A DNA stretch of 64,000 nt from Alkalithermobacter thermoalcaliphilus JW-YL-7 = DSM 7308 (GTDB taxonomy: Bacteria; Bacillota; Clostridia; Peptostreptococcales; Peptostreptococcaceae), in the NCBI GenBank assembly GCA_001584565.1, contig LSFY01000001.1:296001-360000 (forward strand), read 5' to 3'. Under the pieces are notes generated by a model. The model did no database searches. It was not told the origin of the DNA and saw only the letters and a list, made by a program, of their open reading frames with translations. Shown in pieces: positions 36,959-46,145 of this stretch. The translations under genes and the position numbers were made by a program. Within the stretch, counting starts at the first letter, position 1, and each line of letters starts with the position of its first letter.

Positions 36959-38274
36959 AGTCTTTAAAAGAATTACTTAATAAGTCAGACAAATTAGATA
37001 TTTTAAATGTTATTAAAGATTTACCTTCAGAGGAACAAGTTATAGTTTATAGACTCTTGTCTAAGGAAAAAGCTTTATTTGTGTTTGAACAACTCGATAC
37101 AAGTTTTCAACAACAGTTGTTATCTTCATTTACTGAGGAAGTTGCAATAGAGATGATTTCAGAACTTGAACCAGATGATAGAGTTAGACTTTTAGATGAA
37201 TTGCCAGCAAAAGTTGCCAATAAACTAATTCAAGCTCTTTCACCAGAAGAAAGAGAAAAAACAGCTTTATTGATGGGATACGAAGAAAAAACAGCAGGAA
37301 GAATAATGACAACTGAATATCTTGCTCTAAAGAGAAATTATACAGTTGAAGAAGCTATAGAAAAGATAAGAAAAGTCGGCAAGGAAAAAGAAACTATCTA
37401 TACTATATATATAGTTGATGAGTTTAGAAAGTTAGAAGGAGTCTTATCTTTAAGAGAGTTGATAACTTCTCCAGTAGACAAAAAATTAGAAGAAATTATG
37501 AATGATAAAGTTGTAAAAGTTTCAACTAGTACGGATCAAGAAGAAGTTGCACAGTTGCTACAAAATCTAGATTTTCTGTCAGTTCCTGTTGTAGATAAAG
37601 AAAATAGATTAGTTGGAATTATAACTATTGACGATGCTATGGATATTATTGAAGAAGAAACAACAGAAGATATATTTATCAAAGCAGGTTTAACTCAATT
37701 AAATAACAAAGAAAGAGATCATAGTCAAAGATTAATTAGTGGGTCCTTACTTGATGTTTGGAAAGTTAGATTGCCATTTTTAATTATAACCATGTTAGGA
37801 GGGTTAATGGCAGGAGCGGTTATAGATGTATTTGAAGAAACGCTAGAGGCTATTGCAGCAACTGCTATATTTATTCCTGTTATTATGGATATGGGAGGAA
37901 ATGCAGGAACTCAATCAAGTACTATATTCTCACGTGCATTAATATTAGGACATATACAATTGAATAATTTTCTAAAGCACCTAGCTAAAGAAGCCTTTGT
38001 TGGATTAAGTATGGGAGCGTTCGTTGGAGTGCTTACAGGAATTGCAGCATTTTTATGGCAAGGTATTCCTGAACTAGGAATAGCGGTAGGATTAGCATTG
38101 ACAATTACTATGACAGTAGCTACTTCATTAGGTTTTTTAATTCCGTATATATTATTTAAAATAGGAGTTGATCAAGCAGCTGGTGCAGACCCTATAATTA
38201 CAACTATTAAAGATATAACTGGACTTTTGATTTACTTTATGTTAGTTAAACAGTTCCTAGGTTACCTATTATAA
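36907..38274 (+). CDS. mgtE: MgtE-family magnesium channel
   Basis: A 455-residue magnesium transporter. The superhelical N domain spans about 1-125 (EPDDRVRLLDELPAKVANKL), two CBS domains about 130-255 (AGRIMTTEYLAL; MNDKVVKVSTSTDQEEVAQL), then a plug helix and five membrane helices including the pore-forming MDMGGNAGTQSSTIFSRALI and the AAGADPIITTIKDITGLLIYF Asp-bearing segment. Mg2+ in the cytoplasmic domains closes the pore in this family. It lies behind an M-box, so it is made when Mg2+ is low. A small ORF overlaps its start. Confidence 0.95.
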   Translation: MQNLKKLIWTHFNNKDIESLKELLNKSDKLDILNVIKDLPSEEQVIVYRLLSKEKALFVFEQLDTSFQQQLLSSFTEEVAIEMISELEPDDRVRLLDELPAKVANKLIQALSPEEREKTALLMGYEEKTAGRIMTTEYLALKRNYTVEEAIEKIRKVGKEKETIYTIYIVDEFRKLEGVLSLRELITSPVDKKLEEIMNDKVVKVSTSTDQEEVAQLLQNLDFLSVPVVDKENRLVGIITIDDAMDIIEEETTEDIFIKAGLTQLNNKERDHSQRLISGSLLDVWKVRLPFLIITMLGGLMAGAVIDVFEETLEAIAATAIFIPVIMDMGGNAGTQSSTIFSRALILGHIQLNNFLKHLAKEAFVGLSMGAFVGVLTGIAAFLWQGIPELGIAVGLALTITMTVATSLGFLIPYILFKIGVDQAAGADPIITTIKDITGLLIYFMLVKQFLGYLL

Positions 38275-38306
38275 TTTCTTATCTTTTGATAGAAATGGGT
38301 GATAGT

Positions 38307-38993
38307 ATGATATTTACAGATTTCATTTTAAGAATCAGCTTAGCATTTGTTCTAGGAGGCATAATAGGCTTTGAAAGACAAAAAAGACAAAGAATGGCTG
38401 GTTTAAGAACAAATGTATTGGTGGCGCTAGGAGCTTTCTTGTTTGTTACTTTGTCTATGACTATTGAAGGTGAAAGTAGTCCAAGTAGAGTAGCAGCTCA
38501 GATTGTTTCAGGAATAGGATTTTTAGGAGCAGGGGTAATCATTAGAGATGGAATAAATGTAAGAGGTTTAAATACTGCTGCTACATTGTGGTGTTCTGCT
38601 GCTATAGGAGTTTTAACTAGTGCAGGTCTTGTAAAGGAGGCTGTGGTAGGAACTTTATTTGTTTTAATTGCAAATGTATATTTAAGACACATGATAAAAA
38701 AAGTTGAGGATCACTCAGAATCATCAGATAGATTTGAAACAATATATATTTTAAGAGTAGTTTGCTCAAAAAAAACAGAGTTTCATATAAGAGCTTTATT
38801 AATACACATGCTACAACAAGAAGATGTTATTTTAACTAATTTAGAAAGTGATGATATTGAATCAACTGAATATGTTGAAGTAACTGCAAAGCTTACAAGT
38901 ATAATGAAAAATCACTCGATTTTAGAAAAAATAGCTAGTAGAATAAGCTTAGAGTCAGGAGTAAGTTCAGTAGGATGGGAAGTTCAGTCGTAA
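38307..38993 (+). CDS. mgtC: MgtC/SapB-family membrane protein
   Basis: About 228 residues, with four or five N-terminal membrane helices and a C-terminal ACT-like cytoplasmic domain. LGGIIGFERQKRQRMAGLRTNVLVALGAFLF, then GIGFLGAGVIIRDG and GLNTAATLWCSAAIG, are the MgtC signature, including the conserved Cys. MgtC proteins are induced at low Mg2+ and modulate membrane energetics instead of importing Mg2+. It starts about 30 bases after mgtE with GGGTGAT before ATG 38307, so it shares the M-box-controlled transcript. Confidence 0.93.
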   Translation: MIFTDFILRISLAFVLGGIIGFERQKRQRMAGLRTNVLVALGAFLFVTLSMTIEGESSPSRVAAQIVSGIGFLGAGVIIRDGINVRGLNTAATLWCSAAIGVLTSAGLVKEAVVGTLFVLIANVYLRHMIKKVEDHSESSDRFETIYILRVVCSKKTEFHIRALLIHMLQQEDVILTNLESDDIESTEYVEVTAKLTSIMKNHSILEKIASRISLESGVSSVGWEVQS

Positions 38994-39023
38994 AAACTTG
39001 CGTGTATACACGCAAGTTTTTTT
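38994..39023 (+). terminator. Terminator of the mgtE-mgtC operon
   Basis: AAACTTGCGTG (38994-39004), loop TATA, CACGCAAGTTT (39009-39019), T7. A perfect 11-bp stem beginning just after the stop codon. Confidence 0.92.
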
Positions 39024-39096
39024 GTATATGTAACAAATTATGACAAATTCATGATATTATATGATTAATGAAAATAAAATGGGAAGGGTTGCGCAT

Positions 39097-41238
39097 ATGG
39101 ATATAATAAAAATATATCAAGATATTTTAGAAGTAATACCAGATGCGACTTATGGTATAGACATAGATGGGAAAGTAATTATATGGAACAAAGCTATGGA
39201 AAAAATCACAAATGTGAAGAAGGAAGATATAATTGGCAAAGGAGATTATATATATTCTTTGATTTTTTATGGCAAAAAAAGAGTTACTTTAGCAGATTTA
39301 GTATTAAATAAAGACTATAAAGTAGGTTATAATTACTATAAAAATTTTAAATGTAACGAAGATGGTAGTATTGAAGGAGAAGCTCATAGTGAAAAGATGA
39401 ATTACTATGATTGGGGTAAAGCTAGTTTACTGTATGATCTAAATAAAAATGTTATAGGAGCTATATCAATATCAAGGGATATAACAGAAAAAGAACATTA
39501 CAAAAGAACTATAGAAGAAAAAAATATAAAGCTAAAAGCGACAGTTGAACAATTGATAGCAAGTGAAAGTCAATTAAAAGCCCAGTACGATTCAATACAA
39601 ATGTATCTAGGGGAATTAGAAGAAATACAACAAAAATATAAAATAGCTATAGAAGGAATAAATAGTGCTATATGGGAGATAGACATAAAGAATAAAAGCT
39701 TATATATATCGCCAGAATTTGCACAGCTTATAGGAGTAGATTTTAAGAATAAAAACGTTCACGAAATTTTAGATAAATCAGTACATCCAGATGACAAAAA
39801 TGTTCTTTTAGAAGAATATAAAAAATATGAAAGCAATAAAAAACAGAGAATATATTCTCAAATTAGAGTTATAGATAAAAAAGGAAATATTAGATGGTAT
39901 TTAGTAAATGGAAAAGGGGTATTAGACTTACAAGGAAATATTAAAAGTATAAGCGGTATATTAGTTGATATAACTCAGCTTAAAGTTCAAGAAAAGTATA
40001 TTAAGTTTTTGTCAGAACATGATCATTTAACAAAACTTCCTAATAGAAGAAAGATGGTCAAAATATTAAAACAAGAACTTAAATCAAATAAAAAAGGAGC
40101 TGTATTGTTATTAGATTTAGACAACTTTAAAGTTATAAATGATACACTAGGTCATGCATATGGAGATAAAGTATTAATTAAAGTTGCTGATATACTAAAA
40201 GATATAGAAAATACAATAGCTTTTAGAATGGGTGGAGATGAATTTTTACTTTTAATTAAAGATACTTACAATTTACAAAAAATAAAAAAATATGCAGATA
40301 GATTGCTTAATGCTCTAAAAGATATGGAAAATGGAATAACAGGTAGTGTGGGAATTGCTAGGTATCCTTACGATGCAAATAGTTTAGAAGATATTTTAAT
40401 AAAAGTAGATATTGCTATGTATAATGCAAAAAATTCAGGAAAGAACAAATATATCTTCTTTGATGAGAAGATGGATATGAACTTTAAAGGTAGGTTAGAA
40501 TTAGAAAATATATTGAGAGAAGCTATAAAAAATGAAGGATTTACTTTGTTATATCATCCTATAGTAAACTCTCAAAGTGGAGAAATAGAATATTTTGAAT
40601 CGCTCCTGAGATTGAAAGAAAAAAAGATATCTCCAGATATTTTTATACCTTTAGCCGAAGAAACTAACTTGATTTCAGATATAGGAAAATGGGCAATAAA
40701 AGAGGCTATTATTCAGATAAAAAAGTGGAAAGAAAAAGGATATAAATCTAAGCCTATATCTGTAAACATTTCTCCTAAACAGCTTTATGATGAAAATTTA
40801 ATTAAGTTTATTAAAGATACTTTAAGTACATATAAAGTGGATTCTTCGCTTTTAGAAATAGAGATAACAGAGAATGTACTTATTGAAGATGAAGGTAAGG
40901 TTTTGAAAGTATTAGATGGAATAAAAAAACTTGGGGTTAAAATATCCATTGATGACTTTGGAAGAGGATATTCTTCGTTTAATTCATTAACATTCATTCC
41001 TGTTGACAAGATAAAAATAGATAAAAGTATAACAGATGAATTTTTAAAACTAGATATAATAGAAAATTTAATTTCGTTTTCTCATGCATTAAATTTAAAA
41101 GTTGTAGTAGAAGGAGTAGAAAATAAAGAGCAATATTTAAAATTAAAACAGTATGGATGTGACTACCTTCAAGGATATTTTTTTAGTAAGCCTTTAATTT
41201 CTGAAAAAATAGAAAAAATATATAATAATGTATACTAG
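39097..41238 (+). CDS. PAS-PAS-GGDEF-EAL protein (ESL variant)
   Basis: About 713 residues, soluble. PAS 1 at about 5-140, coiled coil to about 190, PAS/PAC 2 at about 195-310 (WYLVNGKGVLDLQGN), GGDEF at about 315-465 with an intact loop RMGGDEF, and an EAL domain at about 475-713. The signature is FESLLRL, that is ESL instead of EAL, but the metal-binding Glu and the other residues (NISPKQL, EITENVLI, IDDFGRGYSSF, VDKIKIDKS, VVVEGVE, QGYFFSKP) remain, so hydrolysis is still likely. It is a clear paralogue of the protein at 28122 with one PAS fewer. ATG 39097 follows AAGGG; upstream ATGs lack a site. Confidence 0.88.
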   Translation: MDIIKIYQDILEVIPDATYGIDIDGKVIIWNKAMEKITNVKKEDIIGKGDYIYSLIFYGKKRVTLADLVLNKDYKVGYNYYKNFKCNEDGSIEGEAHSEKMNYYDWGKASLLYDLNKNVIGAISISRDITEKEHYKRTIEEKNIKLKATVEQLIASESQLKAQYDSIQMYLGELEEIQQKYKIAIEGINSAIWEIDIKNKSLYISPEFAQLIGVDFKNKNVHEILDKSVHPDDKNVLLEEYKKYESNKKQRIYSQIRVIDKKGNIRWYLVNGKGVLDLQGNIKSISGILVDITQLKVQEKYIKFLSEHDHLTKLPNRRKMVKILKQELKSNKKGAVLLLDLDNFKVINDTLGHAYGDKVLIKVADILKDIENTIAFRMGGDEFLLLIKDTYNLQKIKKYADRLLNALKDMENGITGSVGIARYPYDANSLEDILIKVDIAMYNAKNSGKNKYIFFDEKMDMNFKGRLELENILREAIKNEGFTLLYHPIVNSQSGEIEYFESLLRLKEKKISPDIFIPLAEETNLISDIGKWAIKEAIIQIKKWKEKGYKSKPISVNISPKQLYDENLIKFIKDTLSTYKVDSSLLEIEITENVLIEDEGKVLKVLDGIKKLGVKISIDDFGRGYSSFNSLTFIPVDKIKIDKSITDEFLKLDIIENLISFSHALNLKVVVEGVENKEQYLKLKQYGCDYLQGYFFSKPLISEKIEKIYNNVY

Positions 41239-41253
41239 ATGGTGGTGATATAT

Positions 41254-42618
41254 TTGGAATTGCCTAAAGACTTTAAAGAAAAAATGCAAAATCTTTTAAA
41301 TGATGAATATGATGATTTTCTAAGTAGTTATAATGAAAATAAAAAACAAGGTCTAAGAGTTAATACATTAAAAATATCAGTAGACCAATTTAAAAATATA
41401 AGCCCATTCGAATTAGAAAAAATTCCGTGGGTAAGTGAAGGTTTTTTTTATAAAGAAAAAGATAAACCAGGAAAACATCCTTATCATGAAGCAGGGCTAT
41501 ATTATATACAAGAGCCTAGTGCTATGGCTGTAGGAGAGATAATAAGTCCAAATCCAGGCGAGAAAGTTTTAGATTTGTGTGCAGCTCCAGGAGGAAAAAC
41601 AACACATATTGCATCGAAGATGAATCAAGAAGGATTGATAGTAGCTAATGAAATTCATCCATCGCGAGCTAAAATTTTATCTCAAAATGTAGAGAGAATG
41701 GGGATAAAAAATGTAATTGTAACAAATGAAACTCCAGAAAATTTATCTAAGAAATTTGAAAATTACTTTGATAAAATACTAGTAGATGCGCCGTGTTCAG
41801 GAGAAGGTATGTTTAGAAAAAATCCTGAGGCTTGCAGTGAATGGAGTCTTAAAAATGTATGTTTATGTAAAGAACGTCAACTTGATATACTAAAATGTGC
41901 CTCTAGTATGCTAAAGGTAGGAGGTAGGCTAGTATATTCAACTTGCACATTTTCACCTGAAGAAAACGAACAAGTAATTAGTGAATTTGTAAAGGAAAAT
42001 ACTAATTTTGAAATAGAGAAAATAAGTGCGTATCATGGATTTGATAAAGGAAGAAAAGATTGGACTAAAGAAGGTGTAGAAGGTATAGAAAATACTATTA
42101 GGATTTGGCCACATAAAATTGCAGGAGAAGGACATTACATAGCTTCGCTAAGGAAAATAGATGGAGAAGATAGTAAAACAAGAAAGATATTGAAAACAAT
42201 AACTGATAAGAAAGTGTTAAAAGATTATTTAGAGTTTGAAAAAGAGTTTTTAGTATCCCGTATAGATGGAAACTATATATTGTTTGGGGAAGAACTTTAT
42301 AGTATACCTAAAGATATGGTATCTTTAGATGGAATGAAAATAGTGCGACCAGGACTACATATAGGAACTATAAAGAAAAATAGATTTGAACCTTCTCATG
42401 CCTTAGCATTATACTTAAATAAACTGGATGTAAAATATAGTTATAATATTGATAAAGATTCACAACAGATAATAGACTATCTAAAGGGACATGCTCTTAA
42501 GATAAATGGACAAAAGGGATGGTATTTAGTTGAGGTAGATGGATACTCTATTGGATGGGGTAAGCTTTCAGGTGATACACTTAAAAATCACTATCCAAAA
42601 GGTCTAAGGTGGATATAG
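41254..42618 (+). CDS. RsmF/NOP-type rRNA m5C methyltransferase
   Basis: About 454 residues, cytoplasmic. The SAM-dependent Rossmann core carries DLCAAPGGKTTHIASKM, LVDAPCSGEGMFRKNPE (catalytic Cys in PCSGEGM) and VYSTCTFSPEENE with the second Cys. N- and C-terminal RNA-binding parts, the latter with HALALYLNKLDVKYSYNI, fit the RsmF (YebU) subfamily that methylates 16S rRNA. The TTG at 41254 is eight bases after GGTGGTG; an in-frame ATG at 41239 precedes that site. It follows the GGDEF-EAL gene by a few bases, so they are probably cotranscribed. Confidence 0.9.
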   Translation: MELPKDFKEKMQNLLNDEYDDFLSSYNENKKQGLRVNTLKISVDQFKNISPFELEKIPWVSEGFFYKEKDKPGKHPYHEAGLYYIQEPSAMAVGEIISPNPGEKVLDLCAAPGGKTTHIASKMNQEGLIVANEIHPSRAKILSQNVERMGIKNVIVTNETPENLSKKFENYFDKILVDAPCSGEGMFRKNPEACSEWSLKNVCLCKERQLDILKCASSMLKVGGRLVYSTCTFSPEENEQVISEFVKENTNFEIEKISAYHGFDKGRKDWTKEGVEGIENTIRIWPHKIAGEGHYIASLRKIDGEDSKTRKILKTITDKKVLKDYLEFEKEFLVSRIDGNYILFGEELYSIPKDMVSLDGMKIVRPGLHIGTIKKNRFEPSHALALYLNKLDVKYSYNIDKDSQQIIDYLKGHALKINGQKGWYLVEVDGYSIGWGKLSGDTLKNHYPKGLRWI

Positions 42619-42623
42619 TATCT

Positions 42624-42656
42624 AAAAAGAGAATACACAAACTGTATTCTCTTTTT
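42624..42656. terminator. Bidirectional terminator, rsmF-like / pgmB
   Basis: AAAAAGAGAATACA (42624-42637), loop CAAAC, TGTATTCTCTTTTT (42643-42656): a perfect 14-bp stem with A and T runs on both sides, between convergent genes. Confidence 0.92.
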
Positions 42657-42661
42657 ATTTT

Positions 42662-43309
42662 TTATGTGAAATTTAAGATATCGATATCTACATTCTCAAA
42701 ACCACAAATAACAATATCCGCATCAGATAAAATTTCTTCAGAACCTACACCGATAACTTTCATATTGCATTTCTTTGCAGCCTGAATACCTGCTATTGCA
42801 TCTTCGAATACACAACACTCTTTAGGATTCAAATTAAGTCCTTCAGCTCCTTTTAGAAATACTTCAGGATCAGGTTTTGCATTTATTACTTTTGTTCCAT
42901 CTACTATAACATCAAAATAATCGATTAAACCTACATTTTTTAATATTGTAAGAGCATTTTTACTAACAGAACCTAGTGCAATTTTGAATCCATTTTCTTT
43001 TAATTTAATGAGGAAATTTTCTACACCTGGTAATATTTCGGATTTATCCATTTTAGATATATATTCCACATACCAATTATTTTTTCTGTCAGCCAATTCA
43101 AGTTTAGTCTTATCATCAACACTTTTATTTCCAAGTTCAAGAAGTAGTTCTAACGATCTTATTCTGCTCACACCTTTTAATTTTTCGTTGTCTTCTTCAG
43201 TAAAATCAAATCCAAGTTCATTAGCTAACCTTTTCCAAGCAATATAGTGATATTTTGCTGTATCAACAATAACCCCATCTAAATCAAAAATACAACCTTT
43301 GATAGACAA
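42662..43309 (-). CDS. pgmB: Beta-phosphoglucomutase
   Basis: A 215-residue HAD-family enzyme converting beta-glucose 1-phosphate to glucose 6-phosphate. The nucleophile/acid pair is in FDLDGVIVDTAKYHYIAWK; motif 2 is LGSVSKNA, motif 3 Lys and motif 4 Asp are in NAKPDPEVFLKGA and CCVFEDAIAGI. The cap helix LKGVSRIRSLELLL fits beta-PGM. It is divergent from a GH65 phosphorylase gene whose product is beta-glucose 1-phosphate, across shared LacI-type operators, so it completes the disaccharide pathway. Confidence 0.9.
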   Translation of the reverse strand: MSIKGCIFDLDGVIVDTAKYHYIAWKRLANELGFDFTEEDNEKLKGVSRIRSLELLLELGNKSVDDKTKLELADRKNNWYVEYISKMDKSEILPGVENFLIKLKENGFKIALGSVSKNALTILKNVGLIDYFDVIVDGTKVINAKPDPEVFLKGAEGLNLNPKECCVFEDAIAGIQAAKKCNMKVIGVGSEEILSDADIVICGFENVDIDILNFT

Positions 43310-43337
43310 ACCAATCCCTCCTTAACATTTTTAGTAT

Positions 43338-43510
43338 ATTATATCAAAAACGTTTTCGAAATCAATACCTTGTTTTGAAATAAAAATAATTATTCATAAC
43401 TTAAGTTGTTAGAAAAATAAATACATTTAAATAACGAAAAAATAAAGAATATATTGAAAACGTTTTTGATATAAATTATAATATAGATACAGAAAAAGAA
43501 AAACGTTTGC
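43338..43510. promoter_or_regulatory. Divergent promoters with three LacI-type operators
   Basis: Plus strand: TTGAAA (43454-43459), 17 bases, TATAAT (43477-43482). Minus strand: -35 TTGATT (43360-43365), 16 bases, -10 TATAAT (43338-43343). The boxes TCAAAAACGTTTTCGA (43344-43359) and GAAAACGTTTTTGA (43456-43469) sit in the two spacers, and a third, AAAAACGTTTGC (43499-43510), lies before the GH65 start. The AAAACGTTTT centre is typical of LacI-family sites; CcpA cre sites look similar and cannot be excluded. Confidence 0.8.
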
Positions 43511-43528
43511 TTATAAAGGAGGAGAGAT

Positions 43529-45082
43529 ATGGATAGATTTTGGAATGTAGAGCTAAACAAGTATAATTCAAAAGAAAATGCAAAATATGAAACGATTTTT
43601 ACGTTAGCTAATGGGTATAGGGGGTTGAGAGGAAAAAATAATTTTTCAAAAATAGGAGAAAAAGGTAATTTTATAGCAGGAATATTTGATCAAAATACCG
43701 CTCAAGTTACAGAATTAGTAAACTGTCAAGATCCACTTGTTTTAAATTTTTACGTAGATAATGAACTAATAGATATAGATAAATGTGAAATTTTAGATTT
43801 TAATAGAAAACTGAATATGTACGAAGGGGTATTATATTCTTCTTACAAACTAAAGTTAGATTCAAATAGAATAGTGCAGATAGATTGTGAAAGATTTGTA
43901 AGTAGGAAAAATGTACACAGATGGGCAGAAAAGTATACCCTCAGGCCAGTAAATTTTAAATCGAAAATGTTTATCGAAAATATAATAGATGGAACAGTTG
44001 TCAATAGTTGTAATGATCCTATAAATCTTACAAAACATTTCAATGTTATAGATAAATTAGATTTAAAGCCAGGGTTAGCTCTTTTAACTAAAACTATAGA
44101 TAAAGGAATCTATATAGTAGAATCTACAAGAATATACGCAGATGATTTATTTAAAACAAGAAAGTTTATAGAATTAGGAGAAAAAGTAAGAGAAGTTTAT
44201 GAGTTTTTTGTAGAAGAAGGAGAAGAATATACCATTTATAAATATGGGTGTACATATACAAGTAAAGATACAAAAGAAGATATAGTTTCTGTTTGTAAGA
44301 GTGAGTTAAAAGATTTTCAGACAATAGGATATGATAAAGAAAAAGAACAACATTTGCAAGAATGGAAAAAATTATGGAATAGCATGGACATAAGGATTAA
44401 GGGTGATGATATAGCTCAAGTAGGTATTAGGTTTAATATGTTTCAGTTAGCTTCTTGTGCATATGAAAAAGATTATACAGTTAGCATAGGAGCTAAAGGT
44501 CTTCATGGAGAAGGTTATAAAGGTCATGTGTTTTGGGATACAGAAATATTTATGATTCCGTTTTTTACATATACAAATCCTGAAATAGCAAAGGCGCTTT
44601 TGATGTATAGGTATAATACACTATGTGGAGCTAGAAAAAATGCAAGTTTAAATGGATTTAAAGGTTCACAGTTTCCTTGGGAGTCAGCAGATGATGGAAC
44701 AGAAGTTACGCCAAAATGGGGAGTGGATTATGATGGAAACCCTGTAAGAATATGGACTGGAGATGAAGAATATCACATAAATGCAGATATAGCATTTGCT
44801 ATATGGGAATATTTTAGAGCAACAAAGGATGAAGAATTTTTAATAAACTATGGAAGTGAAATAGTACTAGATACGGCTAAGTTTTGGAATAGTAGACTAG
44901 AGTACAATCAAAAGTATGATAGGTACGAAATAAATAAAGTAATAGGGCCTGATGAATTTCATGAACATGTAAATAACAACGTATATACTAATTATCTTGC
45001 TAAGTGGAATATGAATAAAGCTATTGAAATATCTAGATGGTTAAAAGAAAAGGACTTTGTAAAGTTTAAAAATTTATGCTAA
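43529..45082 (+). pseudogene. GH65 disaccharide phosphorylase lacking the C-terminal third
   Basis: A 517-residue relative of maltose/kojibiose/trehalose phosphorylases, normally about 750-780 residues. The N-terminal beta-sandwich (FTLANGYRGLRGK, to about 270) and the start of the (alpha/alpha)6 barrel (GLHGEGYKGHVFWDTEIFMI, FPWESADDGTEVTPKWG) are present. The general acid E476 in GPDEFHEH is there, but the protein ends 41 residues later in FVKFKNLC. The missing part normally holds the phosphate site and C-terminal domain, so activity is doubtful. Only 19 bases separate the stop from lacI, which has its own ribosome site, so the 3' end is deleted. Substrate is undetermined. Confidence 0.8.
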
Positions 45083-45101
45083 TAAAGTAAGAGGTGGTAT
45101 T

Positions 45102-46121
45102 ATGAAAGATAAAACTATAACTATAAAAGATGTAGCCAAAATAGCAGGGGTGTCTGTAAGTACAGTTTCGAGAGCTTTAAATAATTATAGTGATATAAAT
45201 CAAGAAACCAAAGAAAAAATATTTAGTGTAGTTAAAGAACTTGGATATAAGCCTAATAATATAGCAAGAAGTTTAAGTTCTAGTAGAACTTTCAGATTAG
45301 GAATGCTTGTTGAAGATAATGAGGGAACAGGTAGATTAAATCCTTTGGTACTTGAGATGATCATTGGATTTAAAAATACATCTAGTAAACTAGGCTATGA
45401 AACTGTATTGTTGTCAACAACATCAGATATTCAAAGGAATGAAAAATTGCAGAAAATATTCAAAGAAAAACAACTAGATGGTATGTTTATCATGGGACTT
45501 AAAATGACTGATCAATATTATGATGAACTTTCAAATATAGATAAGCCGTGTGTTCTGCTAGATGTAAATATAAATAATCCAAATGTTGCTTGTATTGGAG
45601 TTGACAATGTAAGAGGTTCTTTTTTGGCGGTTGAACATCTTATAAAATCTGGACATAAAAAGATAGGTTTTATTAATGGTCATAAAGATGCTTATGTAAG
45701 TTATGAAAGGTTAGATGGATATTTTTTAGCTCACAGCAGATATAAACTACCTGTTGATAACTCGTTGATAGAAAATGCGGATTTTACTGATGAAGGTGCA
45801 CAAGAAGCTGTAAAAAGGCTTCTTCAAAGGCACAAAGATATAACTGCTATCTTCTGTGCAAGTGATTTAATGGCTACAGGAGCAATTTATAGTTTGACTA
45901 ATTGTGGCTACTCAGTCCCAGAAGATATTTCTGTAGTAGGATTTGATGATATACACTTGGCAGAATGTATAGTTCCAAGACTTACTACTATAAGGCAAGA
46001 TGCGAAAAAAATAGGTACCAGTGCAGCGAGCTTGCTAGTAAACTTAGTTCAAGGTCAGCATATGGGAAGAATAGTAATAGAGCCAGAACTTATAGTGAGA
46101 GAGTCTACAAAAAGAATTTAA
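45102..46121 (+). CDS. LacI-family regulator of the disaccharide locus
   Basis: A 339-residue repressor. The N-terminal helix-turn-helix and hinge (TIKDVAKIAGVSVSTVSRAL, then YKPNNIARSLSS) are followed by a periplasmic-binding-protein-like sensor (about 65-335) with AVEHLIKSGHKKIGFING and VVGFDDIHLAECIVPRLTTI. It sits inside the sugar operon and very likely binds the AAAACGTTTT operators at 43344-43510, controlling pgmB and the operon. The inducer is probably the imported disaccharide or a phosphate derivative. Confidence 0.92.
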   Translation: MKDKTITIKDVAKIAGVSVSTVSRALNNYSDINQETKEKIFSVVKELGYKPNNIARSLSSSRTFRLGMLVEDNEGTGRLNPLVLEMIIGFKNTSSKLGYETVLLSTTSDIQRNEKLQKIFKEKQLDGMFIMGLKMTDQYYDELSNIDKPCVLLDVNINNPNVACIGVDNVRGSFLAVEHLIKSGHKKIGFINGHKDAYVSYERLDGYFLAHSRYKLPVDNSLIENADFTDEGAQEAVKRLLQRHKDITAIFCASDLMATGAIYSLTNCGYSVPEDISVVGFDDIHLAECIVPRLTTIRQDAKKIGTSAASLLVNLVQGQHMGRIVIEPELIVRESTKRI

Positions 46122-46145
46122 ATATAAAAAGGGGAGTGAGATTAT

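Noticed and set aside
43344-43510. CcpA cre sites
   Set aside because: The boxes resemble cre, but their placement in both promoter spacers and the lacI gene in the operon favour a local LacI regulator. Not excluded.
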